NCBI RefSeq assembly: GCF_008764295.1
Contig: NZ_VTQX01000003.1
Span: 1-64,000, forward strand
Direction of reading: 5' to 3'
From: Bacillus methanolicus
GTDB taxonomy: Bacteria > Bacillota > Bacilli > Bacillales > Cytobacillaceae
Length of the DNA: 64,000 bases
Made by a program: the position numbers and the translations under genes. Of this stretch, positions 1-8,862 are shown in pieces (positions within the stretch are counted from its first letter, which is position 1; every line of letters begins with the position of its first letter). Below the pieces are notes generated by a model, which saw only the letters and a list, made by a program, of their open reading frames with translations, was not told where the DNA came from and made no database searches.

Positions 1-88
1 AGGAATCACCTTCTAGTTGCTTAAGCTCTTTTCTATAGTGTCCTTGACATAGGTGCCAGTTTAACTTTTGAGCTTTCTTTTTTTAATG

Positions 89-2107
89 TTAATGAAGATG
101 ACAAGCGACCCAGTGTTTAGGTCGTACTTCCCTCCATTCCGGTGTTGAACTTGCGCAAATCTCAGTAGCATGAGGGCAGCGAGTCCGGAATCTACAGCCA
201 CTTGGTGGATTGCTTGGACTTGGTAAATCTCCTTCAAGGATTATCCGTTCTCTCGTCCTCTCTTTGTCCGGATCAGGAACTGGAACAGCAGATAATAGCG
301 CTTGAGTATATGGGTGAAGCGGTTCTGCGTAAAGAGTATCAGATTCCGCCAATTCTACTAAATTGCCAAGGTACATAACGCCAACTCGATCGCTGATATG
401 TTTAATCATAGATAAGTCATGGGCAATAAAAAGATACGTAAGACCGCGCTCCTTTTGTAATTTTTTCATTAAGTTAACTACCTGCGCTTGGATCGATACG
501 TCCAATGCACTAATCGGTTCATCAGCGATAATAAAATCTGGTTCTACAGCTAATGCTCTAGCGATACCAATTCTTTGACGCTGCCCTCCTGAAAATTCAT
601 GAGGATAACGAGTAGAATGATCTTTATTTAACCCTACTGTCTCTAACAGTTCAAAAACTTTTTGTTTTCTTTCTTCCTTTGTTTTAACCAGATCATGAAT
701 ATCGATTCCTTCAGCAATAATATCTGCCACAGTTTTTCTTGGATTTAGAGAGGCATATGGATCTTGAAAAATCATCTGAACTTTTCGATTAAACTCCTTC
801 ATGTCAGTTCTATCTTTTTTCCCAAAAACTGAGTTATTTTGAAAAAGAACATCACCTGCAGTTGCTTCATAAAGCCTCATAATAGTTCTTCCTAGTGTAG
901 ATTTTCCGCAGCCAGATTCCCCAACGAGTCCCAATGTTTCTCCTTTATAGATCGCAAACGAGACGTCATCGACAGCTTTTAAAATATCATTCTTGCCTAT
1001 TTTAAAATACTTTTTTAACTGGCGAACTTCCACTAATGTTTCTTTTGCTGCACCAGAAGTGGTCGTTTTATTTATTAAATCTGGTGAGGCTGATGTAAGG
1101 CGTCTTCTATTTAATTGTGCTGGCTTTTCGATTTTAGGAGCCTTCTTGTGAAGCAGCCATGTTGCAGCATAATGCGTTTCAGTTAACTTAAACATAGGCG
1201 GTTCACGTAAATAATCGATTTTTAAAGCAAATTCATTTCTTTCAGCAAAGGCATCCCCTTTTGGTGGATTTATTAAATCTGGTGGAGTTCCGGGAATGGC
1301 AATCAACTCCTCCTTCGATTCCATATTCGGCATGGAACCTAATAATCCCCATGTATAAGCATGCTGCGGATTATAAAATACTTCTTCAACCGTTCCCGTT
1401 TCGACAATCTTGCCTGCATACATGACTGCCACACGATCGGCAATATTTGCAACAACACCGAGATCATGAGTAATAATAATAATCGCTGTATTCATTTTTT
1501 CTTGAATTTCTCTCATTAAATCAAGAATTTGTGCTTGAATAGTGACATCCAAAGCTGTTGTAGGTTCATCGGCAATCAACACCTTCGGATTTGATGCTAA
1601 AGCGATGGCAATCACAACCCGTTGTCTCATTCCTCCAGAGAACTGATGGGGATATTGCTTTACCCTTGCTTCAGCATTTGGAATCCCTACAAGCTTTAAC
1701 AATTCAATTGCTCTATGAAAAGCCTGTTCTTTATTTAGTTTTTGATGTGTTATAACACTTTCCATGATTTGTTTCCCAATCGTCATAGTAGGGTTTAAAG
1801 CGGTCATTGGATCTTGAAAAATCATCGCAATTTCAGAACCTCTGATCTTTTCCATTTGTTTTTCTGTGTAATTGATAATATTTGCACCATCAAATAAGAT
1901 CTCCCCCTCTTCAATAATCGCTGAATTGCTAGGGAAAAGTTTCATAATACTTTTAGAAGTGACCGATTTCCCTGAGCCAGACTCTCCAACGATCGCTAAT
2001 GTTTCCCCTTTCTTTAAGAATAAATTTACCCCTCTAACAGCTTGAACTTTTCCAGCATACGTTTTAAATGAAACATGAAGATTATTGACTTCAAGTAATG
2101 TATCCAA
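89..2107 (-). CDS. Fused oligopeptide/dipeptide ABC transporter ATPase (OppD-OppF fusion)
   Basis: Energises peptide import at the inner face of the membrane by hydrolysing ATP. Two complete ABC ATPase halves lie in one 672-aa chain. The first has Walker A GESGSGKS at residues 41-48, signature FSGGMRQR near 156-163 and Walker B LIADEPT near 177. The second has [16 protein letters not shown] and IIADEPI. The C-terminus carries the Cys-containing OppF-type tail (GCRFRTRC). OppD and OppF are usually separate genes of about 330-360 aa, so the fusion removes any need for assembly of a heterodimer. It is the last gene of the operon that starts at 6888. The substrate class is inferred from the family and from the neighbouring pepV and asparaginase genes. 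Confidence 0.93.
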   Translation of the reverse strand: MDTLLEVNNLHVSFKTYAGKVQAVRGVNLFLKKGETLAIVGESGSGKSVTSKSIMKLFPSNSAIIEEGEILFDGANIINYTEKQMEKIRGSEIAMIFQDPMTALNPTMTIGKQIMESVITHQKLNKEQAFHRAIELLKLVGIPNAEARVKQYPHQFSGGMRQRVVIAIALASNPKVLIADEPTTALDVTIQAQILDLMREIQEKMNTAIIIITHDLGVVANIADRVAVMYAGKIVETGTVEEVFYNPQHAYTWGLLGSMPNMESKEELIAIPGTPPDLINPPKGDAFAERNEFALKIDYLREPPMFKLTETHYAATWLLHKKAPKIEKPAQLNRRRLTSASPDLINKTTTSGAAKETLVEVRQLKKYFKIGKNDILKAVDDVSFAIYKGETLGLVGESGCGKSTLGRTIMRLYEATAGDVLFQNNSVFGKKDRTDMKEFNRKVQMIFQDPYASLNPRKTVADIIAEGIDIHDLVKTKEERKQKVFELLETVGLNKDHSTRYPHEFSGGQRQRIGIARALAVEPDFIIADEPISALDVSIQAQVVNLMKKLQKERGLTYLFIAHDLSMIKHISDRVGVMYLGNLVELAESDTLYAEPLHPYTQALLSAVPVPDPDKERTRERIILEGDLPSPSNPPSGCRFRTRCPHATEICASSTPEWREVRPKHWVACHLH

Positions 2108-2187
2108 TTTAATTCACTTCCTTTGCACCACTTGCTCTTATTTTCTAATAAGAATGTCTTTACCGACGTTTAGCATTTAGCTAATTC

Positions 2188-3210
2188 TTATATAACTGCC
2201 TTTTGATTTTTTTCAAGCTTAAAATCTGCCTCAATCCGACCGATTTTCTCTTTACGAGCATTTAAAACAGGTGTTTCTCTATATTGATCCAGCTTTTGAT
2301 ACAATGGTTCGTCACCGATGCCTAATTGCTTCAGCACCTCCATTGCGGCAACGCTTGCTGCTCGGCCATTACCATCCTCAATTTTTATCGCAATCCCCAA
2401 TCCGCTTTCTACATCTCCGATACATTGAATCCCCTCTGCTCCTGCCTTTGCTACTAATCTATTCTTAAAAACGTTCATCAAATCTGTATCAAATCTATTT
2501 GTTCCACCAACCATTTCAGGATGTAGCATCATAGCATTGCGAATTCTCTCTAAATGAGTGGCCGTGTCCGTGAATTCCCAAGTAAGTGGAGCAGCTAAAC
2601 GAGCAAAACCTAATGCAATATTCCTTAAAGGAAGACGATGGACGGGTACGCCGCATCCATCTACACTTATACCAATTTCGCTTTTTCGAACACTGCATAC
2701 GTGTTCTATTACATCTAGTATTCGCTGTTGATGAGGGTGAGTTAGCTCACGATAACTTTGAACTTCTTCCTTCATATGAACAACTGCGGTTAACATTCCT
2801 GAGTGCTTTCCTGAACAATTGCTATATAGCGGCGTTAATGTACCGCCATCACGAATTAATTTGTTATAGCTTTCAATATCCCGTGGAATATGGCTACCGC
2901 ATTGAAGTGCTTCCTCTGTCAATTGAATTCTCTCTAAAATACTTGTAACTCTTTCTCTATGAAATTCTTCTCCGCTATGTGAAGCGCAAATTAGAGAAAG
3001 ATCCTTTTCTTCAAATTGATATGCGTCAGCAGCTCCTGTTTCCACAACGGGGACAGCTTGAAATGGTTTCATTGATGAGCGTGGGAATACAACTCTGAAT
3101 GGATCTCCATAAGAATAGACGATTTCTCCGTTTATATTTACAACTGCAACATGAATTGCATGAGTACTTTCTAAATATTTGCCCCGATAAACTTTGATTG
3201 AATGATTCAT
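2188..3210 (-). CDS. Asparaginase II family protein (PF06089 type)
   Basis: The 340-aa product matches the asparaginase II family, recognised by the N-terminal AVVNINGEIVYSYGDP segment, the RSSMKPFQAVP motif near residue 45, the CASHSGE motif and the NCSGKHSGML motif near 130. The family is distinct from bacterial type I/II asparaginases and is thought to hydrolyse L-asparagine or related amides to aspartate and ammonia. There is no signal peptide, so it should be cytoplasmic. It sits inside the transporter operon, 22 bp after the second permease and 80 bp before the ATPase, which suggests that imported peptides or amides feed into ammonia release. Substrate is not provable from sequence. Confidence 0.85.
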   Translation of the reverse strand: MNHSIKVYRGKYLESTHAIHVAVVNINGEIVYSYGDPFRVVFPRSSMKPFQAVPVVETGAADAYQFEEKDLSLICASHSGEEFHRERVTSILERIQLTEEALQCGSHIPRDIESYNKLIRDGGTLTPLYSNCSGKHSGMLTAVVHMKEEVQSYRELTHPHQQRILDVIEHVCSVRKSEIGISVDGCGVPVHRLPLRNIALGFARLAAPLTWEFTDTATHLERIRNAMMLHPEMVGGTNRFDTDLMNVFKNRLVAKAGAEGIQCIGDVESGLGIAIKIEDGNGRAASVAAMEVLKQLGIGDEPLYQKLDQYRETPVLNARKEKIGRIEADFKLEKNQKAVI

Positions 3211-3232
3211 GATAATCCCTCTTTTATTATGT

Positions 3233-4180
3233 TTATTTTCTCATTTTCGGATCTAAAGCATCTCTTAATCCGTCTGCTAGAATATTAAAAGCCACCATAA
3301 TAGCCACAATCACGATAGCTGGATAGAGCATTAAATAAAAATGATTTCGCATTCCTTGAAAGCCATCATTGATTAGTACACCCAATGACGCTAGTGGCTC
3401 CTGCAAACCAAGGCCAATAAAACTTAAAAAAGCCTCCATAAAAATCGCCGATGGTATCGTGAACATCATGTTAATAACAATTAACCCCATTGTATTAGGA
3501 ATAAGATGATGAAGAATTAGGCGCCGATTTGAAGAGCCAAGTGATTTAGAAGCTAACACAAACTCTTGGTTTTTTAATTTAAAAATTTGCGCCCTGACTA
3601 ACCTCGCCATATTAACCCAGCCTGTAATGACCATAGCAAGAGTAATCGTCAAAATTCCTGGCTTCATTAGCATAATCAACAATATAACAATGATGAGATT
3701 AGGAATTCCAACCAATATTTCGATGAAACGCTGAAGAATGTTGTCAACTTTTCCCCCTTTTAACGCTGAAATGGCTCCAATCGTTACCCCAATTAATAAA
3801 TCAAGAAATGCTGCTAATACAGCAATATATAAAGAAATTCTTGTTCCTTCCCAAATCCTCGTCCATTGATCACGTCCAAATTTGTCCGTCCCTAACCAAT
3901 GCTCTCCGCTTGGTGGCTGGTAAGCTGCCCCGTAATCTGTTTCGTAATATTTATACTCGTTCATGACAGGGCCGAAAATCGCTAGCAATAAAATGAGTAG
4001 CAACACTATTAAACTGCATAGAGCGCCCTTATTTTTCTTAAGGCGATTCCAGCTGTCTCGCAATGCTGACATGGGAGGACGCTGTATTTTCTCACTCTGT
4101 TCGACCTTTCTCCCTGCAATTTCAAATAAGTCGTCTGTTAATTCTTCTAACACCGGCTCTGTATTTTTCATTTCACTCAC
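3233..4180 (-). CDS. Peptide ABC transporter permease, DppC/OppC type
   Basis: 315-aa integral membrane permease with a long cytoplasmic N-terminus, a first membrane helix near residues 55-75 and the conserved EHWLGTDKFGRDQWTR segment typical of DppC/OppC. The binding-protein-dependent permease loop (EAA-type, around ASKSLGSSNRRLILHHLIP) contacts the ATPase. The start overlaps the end of the upstream permease gene by 8 bp, so translation is probably coupled. Together with the gene at 4173-5120 it forms the heterodimeric pore. Confidence 0.92.
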   Translation of the reverse strand: MSEMKNTEPVLEELTDDLFEIAGRKVEQSEKIQRPPMSALRDSWNRLKKNKGALCSLIVLLLILLLAIFGPVMNEYKYYETDYGAAYQPPSGEHWLGTDKFGRDQWTRIWEGTRISLYIAVLAAFLDLLIGVTIGAISALKGGKVDNILQRFIEILVGIPNLIIVILLIMLMKPGILTITLAMVITGWVNMARLVRAQIFKLKNQEFVLASKSLGSSNRRLILHHLIPNTMGLIVINMMFTIPSAIFMEAFLSFIGLGLQEPLASLGVLINDGFQGMRNHFYLMLYPAIVIVAIMVAFNILADGLRDALDPKMRK

Positions 4181-5120
4181 TCCTTTGCCCTGATATACGA
4201 ATTCTTGGATCGATTATTCCGTACAAGAGATCAATAATAAGCATAGTAAGGACAAAAAAAGCGCTGTAGAAAAGAGTTAAGCCCATAATTGTTGTATAGT
4301 CATTTACTTTAATTGAATCAACGAACAAACTTCCGATTCCTGGAACGCTAAATATATTCTCAATCACTAGTGAGCCTGTTAATAAGCTCACGACAATCGG
4401 CCCTAAAATGGTCACTAAAGGAATAAGCACGTTTCTAATTCCATGTTTATAAATGACTTTAAATTGAGAAACACCTTTTGCCTTTGCTGTTAACATATAA
4501 TCTTGTTGTAATACTTCTAGCATTTCGTTCCTCGTAAACCTTGCTATTAAAGCAATGACCATTAGAGATAACGTAATGGTTGGCATAATTGAACTGGAGT
4601 AGGATTCCCAGAAAGCAACTGGGAGAAGTCCTAATTTTAAACCAACATAGTATTGTAGGAGGGCTGCAAAAACGAAGTTTGGAATCGAAACACCCAATAC
4701 AGCAACTAACATTGTGGAAAAATCCCACATGGTATTATGTCTAAATGCAGCGATAATTCCTAAAATGATTCCAATCGTAAATCCTAAGATGACGGCTTGA
4801 ACACCTAGAAGTGCCGACGGACCAATCCTCCCGATAATAAGCGAACTTACATCCTGTCCCTTAAAATAATAGGATTCTCCAAGATCTCCTTGAAAAAGTG
4901 TTTTCATGTAAAGAAAATATTGCTGTGATACAGGTTTATCGAGTCCATATCTAGCGTAAAATTCCAGCCGTTGTTCGTCAGACAAAGTAGACAATTTTTC
5001 CTCATCGAAGGGAGAACCTGGCATTTGCTTCATTAAGAAAAAGGTCGCAGTTGCGATAATAAATAACGTAATAACAATATTGACAAGTCTCATAAATAAA
5101 TATTTATTCACATTTAACAC
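4173..5120 (-). CDS. Peptide ABC transporter permease, DppB/OppB type
   Basis: 315-aa permease with an N-terminal membrane helix and five further helices. The opening YLFMRLVNIVITLFIIATATFF and the PGSPFD motif are characteristic of DppB/OppB, and the EAA-like loop is TAKAKGVSQFKVIYKHGIRN near residue 210. It is the first permease of the operon, 109 bp after the binding protein gene; that gap holds a strong stem-loop. A ribosome binding site (GGAGGTG) precedes the ATG. Confidence 0.92.
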   Translation of the reverse strand: MLNVNKYLFMRLVNIVITLFIIATATFFLMKQMPGSPFDEEKLSTLSDEQRLEFYARYGLDKPVSQQYFLYMKTLFQGDLGESYYFKGQDVSSLIIGRIGPSALLGVQAVILGFTIGIILGIIAAFRHNTMWDFSTMLVAVLGVSIPNFVFAALLQYYVGLKLGLLPVAFWESYSSSIMPTITLSLMVIALIARFTRNEMLEVLQQDYMLTAKAKGVSQFKVIYKHGIRNVLIPLVTILGPIVVSLLTGSLVIENIFSVPGIGSLFVDSIKVNDYTTIMGLTLFYSAFFVLTMLIIDLLYGIIDPRIRISGQRSE

Positions 5121-5186
5121 CTCCAGCTTCTGAGGAATTGGTCATATAGAAGATTATTAATGCTCCCCGCATAAGGAGCTTTATCC

Positions 5187-5218
5187 AGCAAGGAGAGAAG
5201 GCCAATTCTCTCCTTGCT
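5187..5218 (-). other. Intercistronic stem-loop between binding protein and permease genes
   Basis: A perfect 13-bp inverted repeat with a 6-nt loop lies just after the stop codon of the binding protein gene and before the permease gene. There is no T-tract, so it is not a standard terminator. Hairpins in this position commonly protect the 5' part of the transcript from 3' exonucleases and give an excess of binding protein; that role is inferred. Confidence 0.7.
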
Positions 5219-5229
5219 TCAGACGATCG

Positions 5230-6888
5230 CTATTCTTTCGTAGCCCACTTTAAATCGGGTGAAGCTCCATATGGATGTGTGACAATCCCCTTTACATTTT
5301 GTTTCTGTAGGAAAGAGAGACCGTCAAAATAAAGCGGACCTACCGAACCATCTTCGAGAATTAATTTTTCGGCATCCAGCAAATACTGAATCCGCACTTT
5401 CTCATCCGCTTCAGTTTTTGCTGCATTGACTAACTCATCATATTGAGAATTAATAAAATTTCCACGGAAGTCAGTGTTAGAAGGGGCTTCCCACAAATCC
5501 AAGTATGTCATCGCATCGTTAAAGTCGGCTCCCCAACGGTTGACAGCCATTTGATAATCACCGGCTCTCATTGTGTCAAGACGACCACTGTAAGGCTGTG
5601 TAACAAGATTAATATCGACTCCTAAATTCTTTTTATATTCACTTTGCAGGAAGGTACCTGTATCTTTTGAGACCGTATCATCTGCCGTAAGTAATTCGAT
5701 TTGAGGAGTTGACCCTAATTCTTCAACACCCTTTGCCCAATACTCTTTCGCCTTTTCAATATCAGGCTTAATAACATCTCCTTGAAGTTCTCTGAATGAT
5801 TGGCCATCAACGCCTGCCATTTCAACTGCAACTAATCCATAGGCTGGTTCAGAACCATTATTTAAAATGACATCTGTTAAAATTTGCGGGTCGTATGCTA
5901 ACTGAAGCGCTTTACGAATATTATCATTGTTGAAAGGTTCCTTAGCTTCATTAAACTGAATGAAATATGTTCTAAATTCAGTTTCAGTTTGAAACTCTGG
6001 ACTATCTTTGTACGTATCGACATCAGCAGAAGCTAAGTAAACCTTATCTAAATCACCGGCTTCGTATAAATTTAAAGCAGTACTTGTTTCTTTAATCACT
6101 TTCATACTTACTTTTTCAATCGCAACATTATCTTTGTCCCAGTATTCAGGATTCTTTTCCATTTCAACACCTTGTGCTTGGTTATAAGAAGTTAACACGT
6201 ATGGACCATTGTATAAAATCGCATCATACGTTAAGGCAAACTTATCCCCTTTTTCTTCAACAAACTTCTCATTTAATGGAAAATAAGTAACAAATGCTGT
6301 CAAATCTACAAAAAAAGGTGTCGGTTGAACAAGTTCAACAATTAGTGTTTTCTCATCAACTACTTCAATCGAAACGGAGTCAGCCTCTGCTTCACCTGCT
6401 GCATATGCAGCTCCGCCTTTAATATAATCCGTTAAAATTGTTGCATAAGAACCTGCGGTGTCTGGATGCATTGCTCGAAGCCAAGAATATTTGAAATCAT
6501 TGGCTGTAATCGGTTCTCCATTACTCCACTTAATTCCTTCTTTTAACTTAAAGGTGTAAGTCAATCCATCCTCTGACTTTTCATAGCTTTCCGCCATTGC
6601 TGGTTGCGGTTCATTATTTTCATCTAAGCGATAAAGTCCTTCCATTACATTGTTTAATATGCCGAAAGAAATCCCATCTGTTGTTTTCACTTGATTTAAA
6701 TCAGGGATGTCATTATCTAAGCTTAATCTTAAAGTATTATCTGCTGAACGAGCTCCATCGTCATTTGTCGTACCTTCATTTGTTTGCTCTGAAGGTTCTG
6801 TAGAACTCCCACTAAAATTACATCCGCTTAACAAAACAACCGCAATAAAAAAAATCAGAACCAACCTTCCACGCCATTTTCTTCTCAT
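5230..6888 (-). CDS. Peptide ABC transporter substrate-binding lipoprotein (OppA/DppE family)
   Basis: 552-aa extracellular lipoprotein that captures peptides for the permease pair. The N-terminus MRRKWRGRLVLIFFIAVVLL ends in a lipobox LSGC with the lipidated Cys near residue 23. The SBP_bac_5 fold is indicated by the TYTFKLKEGIKWSNGEPITANDF region near residue 110 and by overall length. It is the promoter-proximal gene of the five-gene operon. The sigma-54-type promoter at 6929-6943 is 40 bp upstream of the start codon. Confidence 0.93.
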   Translation of the reverse strand: MRRKWRGRLVLIFFIAVVLLSGCNFSGSSTEPSEQTNEGTTNDDGARSADNTLRLSLDNDIPDLNQVKTTDGISFGILNNVMEGLYRLDENNEPQPAMAESYEKSEDGLTYTFKLKEGIKWSNGEPITANDFKYSWLRAMHPDTAGSYATILTDYIKGGAAYAAGEAEADSVSIEVVDEKTLIVELVQPTPFFVDLTAFVTYFPLNEKFVEEKGDKFALTYDAILYNGPYVLTSYNQAQGVEMEKNPEYWDKDNVAIEKVSMKVIKETSTALNLYEAGDLDKVYLASADVDTYKDSPEFQTETEFRTYFIQFNEAKEPFNNDNIRKALQLAYDPQILTDVILNNGSEPAYGLVAVEMAGVDGQSFRELQGDVIKPDIEKAKEYWAKGVEELGSTPQIELLTADDTVSKDTGTFLQSEYKKNLGVDINLVTQPYSGRLDTMRAGDYQMAVNRWGADFNDAMTYLDLWEAPSNTDFRGNFINSQYDELVNAAKTEADEKVRIQYLLDAEKLILEDGSVGPLYFDGLSFLQKQNVKGIVTHPYGASPDLKWATKE

Positions 6889-6928
6889 TATCTCAACCTC
6901 CGTGTATTTTTTGACAATTAATTCAATT

Positions 6929-6943
6929 GCAAGTATTGTGCCA
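6929..6943 (-). promoter_or_regulatory. Sigma-54 (-24/-12) promoter of the peptide transporter operon
   Basis: On the minus strand the sequence reads TGGCACAATACTTGC. It matches the SigL/RpoN consensus TGGCAC-N5-TTGC at every defined base with exact spacing. The -24 GG is at 6941-6942 and the -12 GC at 6929-6930, placing transcription start near 6918, 30 bp before the binding protein ATG. An enhancer-binding activator gene lies 2 kb away (8863-10929). Confidence 0.88.
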
Positions 6944-6977
6944 TTTTTACAAAAATATTATTTTTTTGTAAAAAACG

Positions 6978-7206
6978 AATTGGTTTACCCGACCGATTTA
7001 ATTCAATCAAAAACGCTTGCAACATAACTTTTTAGAAAGATGAACTTTATTTTGATTACAAATATTTCACTGAACAACTGGTTTCCTTTATAAAAGTTAA
7101 AAAGTTAGAAAATTCTATAAACATCCTAATTATATGGGTGTCCTATTTACCCTATTAATCTTTAACAATATGCGTAATTGGTTAGAATTAAAGCCAAACC
7201 GATTTA
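6978..7206. promoter_or_regulatory. Candidate upstream activator sites for the sigma-54 regulator
   Basis: Two copies of the arrangement AATTGGTT ... ACCGATTTA occur upstream of the -24/-12 promoter, at 6978-7000 and 7176-7206. The arms are inverted (AATTGGTT against AACCGATT, one mismatch). The distance between arms differs by 8 bp between the two copies. Position, 35 and about 230 bp upstream of the promoter, fits enhancer sites for an AAA+ activator. Binding is inferred. Confidence 0.45.
7007..7022. promoter_or_regulatory. Possible CcpA cre site
   Basis: On the minus strand TTGCAAGCGTTTTTGA fits the cre consensus WTGNAANCGNWWNCAW with two mismatches in the right half. It lies between the promoter and the distal activator-like repeat, where CcpA binding could impose catabolite repression. 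The match is suggestive only. Confidence 0.35.
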
Positions 7207-7371
7207 AATAGCGACATTTTTCTCCTATTCATTTTTTTCGAGGGATTATCTTTCCAGCTTCCGAAGATTCCACAATTATTCGCTCGACAGCACAGTGGAA
7301 GCTAAAAATTCTGTTGCTTTCAAGTTTTGGTATATATCTTGCATGCCTTATTCATTGAAGGAGGGATCTTT

Positions 7372-8769
7372 TTGAACTGGAATAAAGAAGTTGAAGAAAA
7401 TAAAGAGCTGCTACTTAATGATTTATCAAAACTATTATCTATTAAAAGCATTAAAGATATTTCATCAAAATCGGATGCAGCTCCGATGGGAGAAAATATT
7501 AAGAAGGCGTTAGATTTCATGCTGCGAACGGCAGAAAAGGATGGATTTAGAACGAAAAATATCGATGGCTACGTAGGGTATGCCGAGATCGGACCTGAAA
7601 ATGCTCTCCATTATATTGCTGTCCTCTGCCATCTTGATGTCGTCCCTGCAACGGGAAATTGGACTTCAGATCCATTTTTACCGAGTGTTCGAGAAGGAAG
7701 GCTATTTGCAAGAGGTGCTATCGATGATAAAGGGCCAACTATGGCAGCTTATTATGCCCTGAAAATAATTAAAGACAGTCAGTTAGCATTAAAGCATCGT
7801 GTTAGAATTATTTTTGGTACTGATGAGGAAAGCGGAATGTCATGTATGAAGAAGTATGTGAAAGTCGAACCGCCTGCATTAACCGGATTTGCCCCAGATG
7901 CTGAGTTCCCTCTTATTCACGCAGAGAAAGGACAAATCAATGTCATTTTGCGATTAAAGGCCGCAGCTCAGCCAATTGGAAAATATCAATTATGTTCTTT
8001 TTATTCCGGAGAGAAGGGCAATATGGTTCCAGATCATGCAGAGGCAATTATTGAAGGAGAACATTTACGCCAAGTAGCAGACGCCTTTTCTCTATATTGC
8101 CGACTAGAAAAAATAGAATCTACTATTGAACAGACTGAACAAATCCTGCAATTAATTGTAAAAGGGAAGTCAGCTCATGGGATGGAACCTGACAAAGGAA
8201 TTAACGCGGCTACAAAGCTTGCTGTTTTTTTAGCAAGATTCCTTCCGGAACAACCATTTATTCGCTTTGTTTCAGAGCGGCTTGCGGATGATCCACTTGG
8301 GGAAAAGCTTGGTATTGCTTTTTGTGATCGTATCACAGGAACGCTTACTGTCAATGCTGGAATCTTTCGTTACAAAGCGATGAATGAAGCTACCCTATCC
8401 TTAAACATTCGCTGTCCAGTAGAAACACCTTATTTACGAACAATCGAAGGAATTACTGAAGCCATTAAAGAATATGGGTTGGAGATTGAAGAAGTGCGAG
8501 AGAAAAAACCCCATTATGTCAGTGAGGATGAACCAGTTATAAAAATACTTCAGGAAGCATACGAACAGGAAACTGGTGAACAAGCTAAACTTCTTACTAC
8601 CGGCGGAGCTACTTACGCACGATTTATCGACAATGGGGTTGCATATGGAGCTGTTTTTCCTGGAAAAGAAAATACTGCTCATCAAATTGATGAATATATT
8701 GAGATCAATGATTTGTTTAAAGCAACTACCATTTATGCGAAAGCAATCTATCAATTAGCTAATATATAA
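7372..8769 (+). CDS. pepV: Dipeptidase PepV (M20 family, Xaa-His type)
   Basis: 465-aa cytoplasmic zinc dipeptidase that completes breakdown of imported peptides. Metal-site motifs are visible: CHLDVVPATGNW near residue 85, ARGAIDDKGPTMAAYYALK and the catalytic-base segment GTDEESGMSC near 150. A TTG start at 7372 is chosen because AAGGAGG sits 7 bp before it; a longer frame from 7327 has no ribosome binding site. It is divergent from the peptide transporter and converges with the sigma-54 activator, which fits one peptide-utilisation cluster. Confidence 0.92.
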   Translation: MNWNKEVEENKELLLNDLSKLLSIKSIKDISSKSDAAPMGENIKKALDFMLRTAEKDGFRTKNIDGYVGYAEIGPENALHYIAVLCHLDVVPATGNWTSDPFLPSVREGRLFARGAIDDKGPTMAAYYALKIIKDSQLALKHRVRIIFGTDEESGMSCMKKYVKVEPPALTGFAPDAEFPLIHAEKGQINVILRLKAAAQPIGKYQLCSFYSGEKGNMVPDHAEAIIEGEHLRQVADAFSLYCRLEKIESTIEQTEQILQLIVKGKSAHGMEPDKGINAATKLAVFLARFLPEQPFIRFVSERLADDPLGEKLGIAFCDRITGTLTVNAGIFRYKAMNEATLSLNIRCPVETPYLRTIEGITEAIKEYGLEIEEVREKKPHYVSEDEPVIKILQEAYEQETGEQAKLLTTGGATYARFIDNGVAYGAVFPGKENTAHQIDEYIEINDLFKATTIYAKAIYQLANI

Positions 8770-8775
8770 GAACGC

Positions 8776-8823
8776 ACAAGCGAACTCCCCAAAACTAACT
8801 AATATCTGGGTAAGTTCGCTTGT
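8776..8823. terminator. Stem-loop between convergent pepV and activator genes
   Basis: An 11-bp perfect stem (ACAAGCGAACT with its complement) encloses a loop that can add CCC/GGG pairs. No T-tract follows on either strand, so termination would be weak or factor-assisted. It separates two convergent genes. Confidence 0.5.
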
Positions 8824-8862
8824 TAGCGATAATTAGCTTGCTTCAATTTTTTAAGTACTTGT

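Noticed and set aside
7327..7371. N-terminal extension of PepV from a TTG at 7327
   Set aside because: No ribosome binding site there; AAGGAGG precedes the TTG at 7372 and homologues start at that point.
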